A stretch of DNA of 64,000 nucleotides, taken from assembly GCF_900215155.1 (NCBI RefSeq), contig NZ_LT907980.1, forward strand, positions 4,372,490 through 4,436,489, read 5' to 3'. This document shows, in pieces, positions 50,136 to 58,995 of this stretch. A program made the position numbers and the translations under genes. The first letter of the stretch is position 1. Every line of letters begins with the position of its first letter. This DNA is from Marinobacter sp. LV10R510-11A (GTDB lineage Bacteria > Pseudomonadota > Gammaproteobacteria > Pseudomonadales > Oleiphilaceae). The notes beneath the pieces were generated by a model. It had not been told where the DNA came from. It worked only from the letters and a program-made list of their open reading frames with translations, and searched no databases.

Positions 50136-50912
50136 ATGCACTACAGCTCAATGCTCCCCGATGTGATCAGAATAGCGGACGAAGCCAGTACCAAAGTGCT
50201 TCATATCTACCAATCTGATTTCAAAGTGAGCTACAAGGAAGACGAGTCGCCCATCACAGCGGCGGATGTTGCAAGCCACGACATTATTGTAAAAGGCCTG
50301 CGTAACATAAGCCGGGATATTCCGATCCTCTCGGAGGAGGGCGCACAGGCCCCGTGGGAGGAGCGCAAACACTGGCGTCGGTTCTGGCTGGTTGACCCCA
50401 TTGATGGCACCAAAGAATTTACCCAGCGCACCGGGGAATTCACCGTAAACATCGCGCTGATTGAAGACGGTGAGCCAGTCATGGGCGTTGTCACCGCGCC
50501 CGCTTTAAAAGAAGCGTTTTGGGGAATCAAAGGTGAGGGCGCCCACAAGCGTGACCGAGCCGGGCAAGTTCGCCGCGTCCGCGTGGCGCAGCCCCAAGCA
50601 ACCAAGCGCGTAGTCGCCAGCAAAAACCACCTGAATGACGAAACCCGCGCCTTCATCGAAACCCTAGGTGCGCACAAAACAATTCAAGCCGGCAGCTCTC
50701 TTAAATTCTGCCGAATAGCAGAAGGCCATGCAGACATCTACCCGCGCATGGGCCCCACCAGCGAGTGGGATACAGCCGCAGCCCACGCAGTGCTGCTTGC
50801 CGCTGGTGGTAATGTGTACGCCTTGGATGGCAAACCCCTGCGATACGGCAAAGAGAATGTGCTAAACCCGTATTTTGTTGCAGCAGGAAACGGGTATGTT
50901 CCGCGCCCATGA
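50136..50912 (+). CDS. cysQ: 3'(2'),5'-bisphosphate nucleotidase CysQ
   Basis: Inositol-monophosphatase-fold enzyme that removes the 3'-phosphate from PAP produced in sulfate assimilation. Start at 50136 with CAGGA upstream gives 258 residues; an open extension to 49989 lacks family similarity. The metal-binding motifs LSEEG, WLVDPIDGTKEF and TSEWDTAAAHAVL are intact. It overlaps rfaH by 4 bp, so the two are co-transcribed. Confidence 0.95.
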   Translation: MHYSSMLPDVIRIADEASTKVLHIYQSDFKVSYKEDESPITAADVASHDIIVKGLRNISRDIPILSEEGAQAPWEERKHWRRFWLVDPIDGTKEFTQRTGEFTVNIALIEDGEPVMGVVTAPALKEAFWGIKGEGAHKRDRAGQVRRVRVAQPQATKRVVASKNHLNDETRAFIETLGAHKTIQAGSSLKFCRIAEGHADIYPRMGPTSEWDTAAAHAVLLAAGGNVYALDGKPLRYGKENVLNPYFVAAGNGYVPRP

Positions 50913-51385
50913 CTTGGTACGCACTTCAACATAAGCCTGCACAAGGCGATCGCGCCGTGGTGAACCTGCAAAATCAGGACGTCACCTGTTTCTACCCGAA
51001 AATCCAGATAGAAAAAATCAAAGCCGGAAAACGCACCCAAAAGCTTGAGGCGCTTTTCCATGGCTATATGTTCGTTAAGCTAGAACAAACCGACCCCAAC
51101 TGGGCAAAACTCCGCTCAACCCGCGGCGTACTTCGGGTTGTAAGCTTTGCCAACAAACCCGCCGGCATCTCAGACGACGTTATCCAGCAGATAAAAGACA
51201 GTCTCGATTCCGTCACACAGCAGGGCGGGCTCAAATCTGGCGAGGCGGTTCAACTAGGCGAGGGGCCTTTTGAGGGCATTAATGCCGTTTTTCAGGCATA
51301 CGATGGAGAAGAGCGGGCCATCGTGCTGATCAACTTCATGCAAAAGCAACAGCGGGTGAAAGTGCCAGTGTCGTCACTAAAATAG
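50909..51385 (+). CDS. rfaH: Transcription antiterminator RfaH
   Basis: NusG paralogue of 158 residues. WYALQHKPAQGDRAVVNLQN at the N terminus and FHGYMFVKL, TRGVLRVVSF and the C-terminal KOW-type part match RfaH rather than NusG. RfaH is recruited by an ops element in the transcribed strand and increases distal expression of long polysaccharide operons. A perfect ops sequence lies 309 bp downstream at 51694, at the head of the capsule operon. Confidence 0.92.
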   Translation: MTWYALQHKPAQGDRAVVNLQNQDVTCFYPKIQIEKIKAGKRTQKLEALFHGYMFVKLEQTDPNWAKLRSTRGVLRVVSFANKPAGISDDVIQQIKDSLDSVTQQGGLKSGEAVQLGEGPFEGINAVFQAYDGEERAIVLINFMQKQQRVKVPVSSLK

Positions 51386-51441
51386 CCCCTCGCCCCTTGC
51401 GGGAGAGGGGTTGGGGCGGTCCGACGCTTCGGGAGGGGTGC
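51385..51441. repeat. GC-rich REP-like palindrome after rfaH
   Basis: CCCCTCGCCCCTTGCGGGAG followed by AGGGG forms a hairpin at the rfaH stop. It is a second copy of the repeat family seen at 17678 and may serve as a transcription end for rfaH. Confidence 0.65.
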
Positions 51442-51661
51442 AGTTAACCCACAAATCAGCGCACCCCAATCCTTTAACAATTCTTAACGGCCGTAAGCCT
51501 CTAAAAGCCCATGCCACACCTTTTGGCACTTGCTTGTCTCGTATGATGGCGTAAAATCGCCACGCTTCAGACACGGAACATTCACACACTGACAGGTATG
51601 CAGTTGGGAGCGTATCTTCTCCTCTTGGCATTTCCCCTGTCATTGCCGGCAAATTATTTCT

Positions 51662-53152
51662 ATGACCTTAAAGCACTGGACCCTGGTCGGTGGGGCGGTA
51701 GCGTGCCTGGCCAGCTTTTATACGGCAGCAGCGCCTTGGCTCGAGCCAGGCGACGCACGTGCACGATTTGCCGTGCAGAAGCTTGCAGACCGTGGCCACC
51801 TGTCACGGCCGGTCACCAGTTGGCCAATAATGTGGGGCTCCATCACCAATGGCCTGAATGAATCAGATAGCCAGCCCGGCTCAGTTACTGGATTGGCACG
51901 TAACTACCTTGAGTTCGAGCGCAGCCAACAAGCGTCGCCTGGTTTTCGTGCCGAGTTTGAAGTGTCTGCCACCAATGAAGTGGCCATGGTTCAAGGGTTT
52001 GATCGCGGACCAATGGCCGATGCGGCAGCTAAACTGGATGTGCAATGGCAGGGACAAAACTGGGCGTTCGGCTTAAGCCCGGCCTATGCCCACAACCCCG
52101 ATGACAACGAAAGCGCCCGCTTTGATGGCTCCTACCTCGCAGCCACCGCCGGCAACTGGGTGTTTGGTGCCGGGGCTGTCGATCGCTGGTGGGGGCCTGG
52201 CTGGCAATCCAGCCTTATCCTGTCTAACAACGCCCGGCCAATGCCCTCCGTATGGCTGAACCGCAAAGACGCTTCTGCGCCTGAAAGCCGCTGGCTCAGC
52301 TGGATTGGGCCCTGGCAATTCACCCTGCTTGCCGGGCAGTACGAAAAAGAACGCAAAGTGCCCGAAGCCAAGCTGATTGGTATGCGCCTGAATGTTCGCC
52401 CATTCGACGGGCTGGAACTGGGCTTCTCCCGCGCCATTATGTTCGGTGGCGAAGGCCGGCCTGAAGGTGGCTCCACCATCTGGAACGCGTTGATTGGAAA
52501 AGACAACGGCCAACTGGAAGGAAACGACCCAGGCAACCAGCTTGCCAGCATAGATGCCCGTTACGGCTTCGCAATCGGAAATCAATCCATGGGCGTGTAC
52601 GCTCAGATGATGGGCGAAGACGAAGCAGGAGCATTCCCCGCCCGCAAGTCCTGGCTCTTGGGCACCGACTGGACAAGCCAGCTGTTCAGCGGCGAACAGC
52701 AATGGTTTATTGAGTACGCCAACACCTTGGCTGATGATTTTATGGGGACTGCCATGCCTGGCATCACCTACGATCACTCCCGTTATAAGAGCGGCTACCG
52801 TTATTACGGTCGCACCATGGGTGCCAGTTTTAGTGGCGATGCAGAGGCTATTACGCTCGGCGGTTTTCATTTTTTCGATGACGGCCGAAACCTTTCTGCC
52901 AGCTTAAGTGTTGTTGAGTTCAACAAAGATGGCGCAAGAAGAACGCCCGTTATTGATGAGAAAATCAAACTGATGGTGCCTGCCGAAAGCTCTAAACAAG
53001 TTATTGGCAAAGTTGCCTACGGCACGCAATTGTTAAATGGCTGGCTGGATTTAAGTGTTCAGTTTGCGGATAAAAAGCTAGAGCTGGTTAACCTGGCGGA
53101 AAACCAATCCGGCCAGTGGTCTGTTGGTGCCAGCTGGCGTTATCGATTTTAG
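51662..53152 (+). CDS. wzi: Wzi-family capsule assembly protein
   Basis: Outer-membrane beta-barrel that helps anchor capsular polysaccharide to the cell surface, 496 residues. A signal peptide is followed by PWLEPGDARARFAVQKLADR and the Wzi signatures WPIMWGSI, VDRWWGPGWQSSLILSNNAR and FIEYANT, with a terminal aromatic (SWRYRF). The ribosome site is weak. The ops sequence at 51694-51705 is read within the signal peptide codons. It is the first gene of the exopolysaccharide operon. Confidence 0.88.
   Translation: MTLKHWTLVGGAVACLASFYTAAAPWLEPGDARARFAVQKLADRGHLSRPVTSWPIMWGSITNGLNESDSQPGSVTGLARNYLEFERSQQASPGFRAEFEVSATNEVAMVQGFDRGPMADAAAKLDVQWQGQNWAFGLSPAYAHNPDDNESARFDGSYLAATAGNWVFGAGAVDRWWGPGWQSSLILSNNARPMPSVWLNRKDASAPESRWLSWIGPWQFTLLAGQYEKERKVPEAKLIGMRLNVRPFDGLELGFSRAIMFGGEGRPEGGSTIWNALIGKDNGQLEGNDPGNQLASIDARYGFAIGNQSMGVYAQMMGEDEAGAFPARKSWLLGTDWTSQLFSGEQQWFIEYANTLADDFMGTAMPGITYDHSRYKSGYRYYGRTMGASFSGDAEAITLGGFHFFDDGRNLSASLSVVEFNKDGARRTPVIDEKIKLMVPAESSKQVIGKVAYGTQLLNGWLDLSVQFADKKLELVNLAENQSGQWSVGASWRYRF
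51694..51705 (+). promoter_or_regulatory. RfaH ops element inside the wzi signal-peptide codons
   Basis: GGCGGTAGCGTG matches the ops consensus at all defined positions. It is on the coding strand, 32 bp after the wzi start codon and 309 bp after the rfaH stop. ops elements normally lie in untranslated leaders. Confidence 0.85.
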
Positions 53153-53210
53153 TGAGTGGCCGGCCCTGCCACCCTCAAATTTTCTTTAAAACTCTTCCCG
53201 GATACGCGTT

Positions 53211-55739
53211 GTGAACCCAAAAAGTCTTCTTTTCACCTTGCTTCTAGCAGTGCCCTTATCTGTTTCTGCACAATCCCCGACGTCAGCACAGATTGATCAG
53301 TTTAAATCATTGCCAAAAGCACAGCAGGAAGCGCTGGCACGGCAGTACGGCGTGGATCTGAACCAGGTTCAGGGCAGCTCCGGCAACAGTGAGCCGAAGG
53401 CTAACCGCGCCATTTCCGTGGTTGAGCCGCTGGAAAACGGCAATACTGAAAATCAAAACGAAGACGAGAATAAGCCAACAGAAGAAGAGCAGGCGTTCGC
53501 CAAAAAGAACAACGGCCTGCAACCGTTTGGTTATGACCTGTTTGAAGGCAAGCCCAGCACCTTTGCCCCTGTTACCGAAGTGCCCGTACCAATGAATTAC
53601 ACATTAGGGCCTGGCGACCAAATCAGAATTCAGCTGTGGGGTAACGAAAACCGCCAGTTCGCGCTTACCGTCTCCCGCAATGGCACCATCGACATGCCCG
53701 AACGCGGCCCCATCACCGTGGCGGGGCTGAGTTTTCAGCAGGCCCGTGACAAAATCAGCAAACTGGTGGCTGAACAGTACATTGGCGTAAAAGCCGCCGT
53801 GTCGCTGGGGGAACTGCGCAGCATGCGCGTGTTCGTACTGGGTGAAACCCGCACGCCGGGCTCTTACAGCGTCAGCTCGCTATCCACCATTACCAACGCC
53901 CTGTACGTGTCTGGCGGCATTCGCCACACCGGTTCCCTGCGTAACATTCAGCTAAAACGTAATGGCAAAGTGGTCCACACCCTGGACCTTTACGACTTGC
54001 TGCTGAAAGGCGACACCAGCGGCGATGCCCGCCTGCAAGCGGGCGACGCCATCTTCATCCCGGCCGTTGGCCCTCGCGTGGGTATAGACGGCGAAGTATA
54101 CCGCCCTGCGCTGTATGAAATTGATGGTGCCACCAGCTTGCAAGAGCTGGTTAACCTGGCCGGAGGCATGACCGCCCAGGCCTACCCACAAATCACCCGC
54201 ATAGAGCGCACGAACCAGGAATTCTTAAGAATAATCGCCGAAGCCGACCTGACCAGTGCCGCAGGTAAACAGGCGCGCGTAAAAGCCGGTGACCTGGTGT
54301 CCATTGCGTCGATTGCCGATGTGACCGGCCAGTATATTGAAATCACCGGCGCCGCCACGCGCACCGGAAAGTTTGCCTGGGTTCCGGGCATGCGCGTGAG
54401 TTCGGTGATACGTAAGTTGGATGTCGATTTGCTGCCAATGGCGGATACCAGCTTCGCTGCGATTGTCAGAACGAATCCGGAAACCCGGCAAATTTCAGTG
54501 CTGAGCCTGGAACTGAAAAACGCAGTAAACCGCCCTGGTAGCGCTGCTGACCTAGTTCTTCAAGAAAAAGACCAAGTGCTGGTGTTTGCCGATAATGGCA
54601 AAGCTGACCCAGGGCAGAACAGTGCTGCGAATGCCCAAGGTTACAGCCGTGAGGCACTGTTCGAACCCATCGTAAAGCGCCTGAAAACACAGGCGACCCC
54701 GCTGGCCCCCCAGCAAACCATGACCATCAGTGGTCCCGTGCGCTACCCCGGTGAATACCCGTTACCCGCCACGGGCAAAGTGAAAGACGCCATCGTAATG
54801 GCAGGTGGTTTAAACGACTCCGCGCTAATGTTGGAAGCGGAGCTGGCCCGCCGCACGCTCGATGAAAATGGCGTAGAGCGAACCCGCATCCAGACCATTG
54901 ACCTGGCCAATGCGATGAATGATCAGGCGGACATATACCTGCAAAGCCGTGACCGGCTGATGGTCAAATCCATACCGTTATTCGGAGCCACACGCACCGT
55001 CACGCTGAAGGGCGAGGTTCTTTACCCGGGTGAATACACCTTCAGCGACGGTGAAACCTTGGTTGATATACTCCAGCGCGCCGGCGGCCTTACCAATAAC
55101 GCTTTCCCCCGTGGAGTGGTATTCACCCGTGAGAAATTGCGAGTACTGGAAGCTCAGCGCCTACGCGAAGCGGAACAGCGCCTGCAAGGGGATTTACTGG
55201 GTGTGCAACTGGAAGGCGATAGTTTTGGCGGCCAGAACGCCCAGCGCGTAGACCAGGTAAAAGGCCTGCTGGACGATGTACAAAGCAGCCGCCCTGTGGG
55301 CCGCATGGTCATCGACCTGCAAGCCGTATTGAACGACAGCGATTACCAGTCCATCCGCTTACAAGACGGCGACACCCTGACCGTACCGATCATTCCCCAG
55401 GCCGTCAGCGTATTCGGCGAAGTGCAATTTCCCACCAGCCACCTGCACGTAGCAGGTCTAACGGTGGACGATTATCTGGACCGTTCGGGCGGCCCAACCC
55501 GCCAAGCGGATGAAAACCGCGTGTACGTGGTGAAAGCCGACGGCTCCGTGATGCTACCTGAGAAAAGCGCTTGGTTTGGTGGCCGTAGCCAGCAATTGCA
55601 GCCCGGTGATACCGTGATTATGCCCATCGATGTTGATCGTCTGAATCAGCTGGAGCTATGGACTAATGTTAGCCAGATTGTAACTATTCAGCTCACATCT
55701 GCCACGATCATTAAAATAGAGTCTCATCGGTATCCATAA
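53211..55739 (+). pseudogene. SLBB/Wza-like polysaccharide export protein, 3' end replaced by IS66
   Basis: Large export protein (842 residues as read, GTG start) with a signal peptide, a Poly_export domain (NYTLGPGDQIRIQLWGNENR) and several SLBB domains (FVLGETRTPGSYSVSSLSTI, TISGPVRYPGEYPLPATG, LKGEVLYPGEYTFSDGETLV). It probably exports exopolysaccharide across the outer membrane. An IS66-type element is inserted after codons for NVSQI. The native ending (VYQMALGAAAVGNL) lies beyond the element at 57427-57471, and about 20 element-encoded residues replace it. Since only the last ~14 residues are lost, some function may remain. Confidence 0.88.
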
Positions 55740-57418
55740 ACGCAGGGCTTTTCCCCTGAAAGAGTAAAGCCAGAGCCTCTGTGGCTGACATCCCCTGCTT
55801 GCGACACGTTGACAGGTAACTGCGAACACGACAAAAGATCTTCGCCCCCGCCATGGATCGAAAACAACCGGATATTTTCTGCTGCACTTTCGTCATGCGC
55901 AGGTCGTTCTCCCCCTGATTGTTAGTGAAGGGGACGTACTCGACATCCATAAAACGCAGCACGTCGTGCTCAAAGTTGCGCAACCTTTCCAGCAAGTTTC
56001 GGGCTTTTGATCGTTTTAGCCTGCCGCGTTTCCCGGCCTCTCGCAGGCTTACATCGGGAGGTGGACATTCGATATCTGCCTCTTCGAGACGTTGTCGATA
56101 GCGCTGTCGCCACCGTTCAGCATCAGTGGCTGGCAAGCGGCCACCGGCATCCGCTACCGTATTGTTCATATCGATCAGCAGGGCTTTCATCGCCTTGGCC
56201 CAGTGTTGACCGTCCTGCTCCCATGCCCTCTCCAGCTCTCGAAGATGGTGCGCATTGCACAGGGAATGGGTGCACGCGTAACGGTAGTACGGCTTCCAAT
56301 GATCGTGACACAGCACCCCGCTGAAGAAGGGCAACACGCCCATCTCGTCCATGGCCTCGGTGCCACGCTTGGCGTGGGGGTAGAGCAGCGTCAATGCGCT
56401 ATTGGACGCGCAGTGCAACCAGTGGCGCTTCCCGTCCAAGTTGATGCCGGTCTCATCAACATGCATGAGCTCAGATTTGGCGAGCTGAGCTTTCGCCCAC
56501 TGCTCGAAATGATCCAGCTTCTCGTAAGCCTCTTTGTTGAAATTGAAGACAGAGCCGGCACTGACCGGAATACCCATCTGCTCCTGAAAGTGGTCACGGA
56601 TTCGGTCATAGGGCAACAGCTGAAACTGCGACATATAGACTGCATTGGCCTTGATGCCGATGCCATACTGAACCGACCGACTGACCCTGTCCGGAAAGGC
56701 AGCAACAAATCGATTCCCCTGGTCGTCTTTAATAACCTGTGCTCGGTATTCAGTCACGAATCGCGCGATATCAATATCGATGACCTGCCGTGTTTCATAA
56801 CCGTCCTCTTGATACCGCCGTCCTTTTGGCAGAGAGCGTCGATCGACTTTCAGCTCTTTCACGGCGTCAGGATCATCGACCTGCTGCAAGGTGGTTCCGA
56901 TACGCCCCTTCTGTCCGCCGGGTTTTCTATTGCTGGAACCCTTTTTAGAAGATTTGTCACGATTCGGATCCGTTGACGGCGGCTTACTACTATTTTTGCT
57001 ATTGAGCGTCGTGCGGTTGAGCAGTAGCGCCACCAAAACGAGCAGCACTTCCAGAGCGGCCTTGAGTGAAGGCGACAGGTCACGCTCTTTCTCAAGAAGG
57101 TTCTTGACGGAGGCGATTGCCGAATCAACGTCGATATTGTCTATTTTCAATGTCTGCCCCCACCGGGATGGCTTTGTAAGACAGCCATTATCGCACGGGT
57201 TTTCAGGGCGACATTTTTGGCTCTGAGCGCTCTTATACGGCGATTAAAAAAACCGGGGCTGCCCCGTGATCGTCATCGATCATTACAGCCCTTCAACCGC
57301 TCTCCTGTCGTCGCTTATGGCCTGCCTGGTAGCATCGGTGCGTATGCCGATAAGGTGAAGAGATTCAAGCAAAAACCCTGTCAAGAACTTTCACAGGTTT
57401 TTTAAGCTGAATAGTTAC
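55680..57418. mobile_element. IS66-family insertion sequence (single-gene type)
   Basis: The element of 1739 bp has terminal inverted repeats starting GTAACTATTCAGCT and is flanked by an 8-bp target duplication GCCAGATT (55672-55679 and 57419-57426), the length typical of IS66. It holds only the transposase, without the accessory tnpA/tnpB of larger IS66 members, as in the ISBst12-like group. Confidence 0.93.
55711..57150 (-). CDS. IS66-family transposase
   Basis: DDE transposase of 479 residues. The N-terminal SSKPPSTDPNRDKSSKKGSS followed by RKPGGQKG is the IS66 linker region, and the catalytic core shows MHVDETGINLDG, LCHDHWKPYYRYAC and TNNQGENDLRMTKVQQKISG. The gene is complete and intact terminal repeats suggest recent activity. 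It is transcribed against the host operon. Confidence 0.94.
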   Translation of the reverse strand: MKIDNIDVDSAIASVKNLLEKERDLSPSLKAALEVLLVLVALLLNRTTLNSKNSSKPPSTDPNRDKSSKKGSSNRKPGGQKGRIGTTLQQVDDPDAVKELKVDRRSLPKGRRYQEDGYETRQVIDIDIARFVTEYRAQVIKDDQGNRFVAAFPDRVSRSVQYGIGIKANAVYMSQFQLLPYDRIRDHFQEQMGIPVSAGSVFNFNKEAYEKLDHFEQWAKAQLAKSELMHVDETGINLDGKRHWLHCASNSALTLLYPHAKRGTEAMDEMGVLPFFSGVLCHDHWKPYYRYACTHSLCNAHHLRELERAWEQDGQHWAKAMKALLIDMNNTVADAGGRLPATDAERWRQRYRQRLEEADIECPPPDVSLREAGKRGRLKRSKARNLLERLRNFEHDVLRFMDVEYVPFTNNQGENDLRMTKVQQKISGCFRSMAGAKIFCRVRSYLSTCRKQGMSATEALALLFQGKSPAFMDTDETLF

Positions 57419-57426
57419 GCCAGATT

Positions 57427-57471
57427 GTTTACCAGATGGCCTTGGGTGCAGCTGCAGTGGGGAATCTGTAA
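57427..57471 (+). pseudogene. Detached 3' end of the wza-like gene
   Basis: Codons for VYQMALGAAAVGNL and a TAA stop continue the SLBB gene in frame after removal of the IS66 element and one target copy. The stop overlaps the wzz ATG (TAATG). Confidence 0.88.
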
Positions 57472-58451
57472 TGAGCCAAAATCCCAACGTTGAGCAAGCG
57501 CCGCAATACGCCGACGACGAAATAGATCTCCGCGAACTCTTCGTCACCCTCTGGCGCGGCAAGTGGATCATCATCCTTTTTACCATTGTCTTTGCTGCCG
57601 CTGGCGTGTTCTATGCGCTCAGCAAGCCCAACATCTACCAATCTAGCGTGCTCCTGGCGCCGGTTCAGAGCGAAGGTGGTGCTGGCATCAGCGGCCAGCT
57701 CGGGGGCCTGGCTAGCCTGGCGGGCATCAGTCTGGGTGGTGGCGGCTCGAACCAGACTGTTATAGCCAAGGAAGTTCTGCAATCCCGCGCTTTTCTGACC
57801 GACTTCATCCATCGTCACAACTTCATCATCCCCCTTATGGCCATCGAAGCCTGGGATATAGAAAATGAAAAATGGTTGATCAACCGGGAGGTCTATAACC
57901 CCGAGACCGGTGAATGGCTCACCGATGACGAAGGCGAAAGCTTGGAGCCAACAGACTGGGACATGGTAAAACAGTTCAAAGAAAGCCACCTGAGCCTGTC
58001 CACCAACGAAGATATTGGTATGGTCACCCTGAACATTAAAAGCCAGGCCCCTCCAGTGGCCAAGGAATGGGCTGAAAATCTGGTACACGACATCAACGAA
58101 CACATGCGCCAGCAAGACGTACAGGAAGCCGAAGCCCGCATCGCCTACCTGGAAGGAAAGCTCAACGAAACTAACATCGCCGGGATGCAACAGGTTTTCT
58201 ATCAGCTTATAGAAAGCGAAACCCGCACGGTAATGCTAGCCAACGCCCAATCCGAATACATATTTAAAACCGTAGACCCGGCCGTGGTGCCTCAGGAAAA
58301 AAGCGGGCCAAAACGAGCTTTGATTGCGGTGATAGCCACCATGCTGGGTGGCATGCTCGGAGTATTCGTCGTGTTCATAATGGCTTTTGTGCGAAATGGA
58401 GCCACTCAGACAGAATCGGCAACGCATGGATCGTCAGTGGAAGAACAATGA
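57471..58451 (+). CDS. Wzz-type polysaccharide chain-length determinant
   Basis: Inner-membrane chain-length regulator of 326 residues with two membrane segments (WIIILFTIVFAAAGVFYAL near residues 31-49 and the C-terminal LIAVIATMLGGMLGVFVVFI) around a large periplasmic helical domain. The PxxP-like VPQEKSGPKRAL before the second segment is typical of Wzz. The start codon overlaps the native stop of the wza-like gene. It is now separated from its promoter by the IS66 element. Confidence 0.9.
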   Translation: MSQNPNVEQAPQYADDEIDLRELFVTLWRGKWIIILFTIVFAAAGVFYALSKPNIYQSSVLLAPVQSEGGAGISGQLGGLASLAGISLGGGGSNQTVIAKEVLQSRAFLTDFIHRHNFIIPLMAIEAWDIENEKWLINREVYNPETGEWLTDDEGESLEPTDWDMVKQFKESHLSLSTNEDIGMVTLNIKSQAPPVAKEWAENLVHDINEHMRQQDVQEAEARIAYLEGKLNETNIAGMQQVFYQLIESETRTVMLANAQSEYIFKTVDPAVVPQEKSGPKRALIAVIATMLGGMLGVFVVFIMAFVRNGATQTESATHGSSVEEQ

Positions 58452-58472
58452 CGGATAAAAGATAGATAACTG

Positions 58473-58495
58473 ATAAGGAGCCCTTATCGGTTTTG
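58473..58495 (+). terminator. Candidate intrinsic terminator after wzz
   Basis: GATAAGG and CCTTATC form a 7-bp stem with a 3-base loop, followed by GGTTTT. The T-run is short, so termination may be partial; RfaH would allow read-through. Confidence 0.5.
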
Positions 58496-58528
58496 AAAAA
58501 TCTTTAATAATCAGATGGTTAACTTTTC

Positions 58529-58708
58529 ATATTTCCAATTTCAGAAAAGCTATTTCCAAACAATCGCAGGTATTATCGGGTGAGACGTGTTTCCAGCTCT
58601 GGAAACAGAATCCAGTCGCATTCCACCGTTGGAAACATACTTTCCAGCTGTTCTCACCGATTGCGACCTAAAAGCCATTTCCAGCGTTAGAAAGTCTTTT
58701 TCCAAATT
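58529..58708. repeat. Cluster of TTTCCA...GGAAA dyads between wzz and the flippase
   Basis: TTTCCA recurs about seven times in 180 bp, several times paired with TGGAAA or AGAAA (for example TTTCCAGCTCTGGAAA at 58590-58605 and TTCCACCGTTGGAAA at 58621-58635). It is the only structure I see in the 540-bp gap 58452-58995; no convincing gene was found there. Confidence 0.55.
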
Positions 58709-58995
58709 CAGAGATTGAGTAGGTAGCGAGCGGTCGTGCGTCACTCTCATTCGAAGCCATACTGGGCAACGAGAAGCGCGACGTACCTTTTCATTGGCCA
58801 TAAAAAGTATAAACCGTCGTGGGCTATTCCGCACATGCTGGCCAACAGGGGCTGGTAAACTTTATGAAAGGCACGAAGCACCGACCAAAAGACATTCGCC
58901 TGGTGTATGACGAAGAACATGCCAAACAGATCCTGAAAACTAATTAGATAACCTCCTCTAATCGACGATTGCTGCGACACCACTAGGCCAAAACC

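Noticed and set aside
56092..56976. Plus-strand open frame inside the IS66 element
   Set aside because: It is antisense to the intact IS66 transposase and shows no protein family features.
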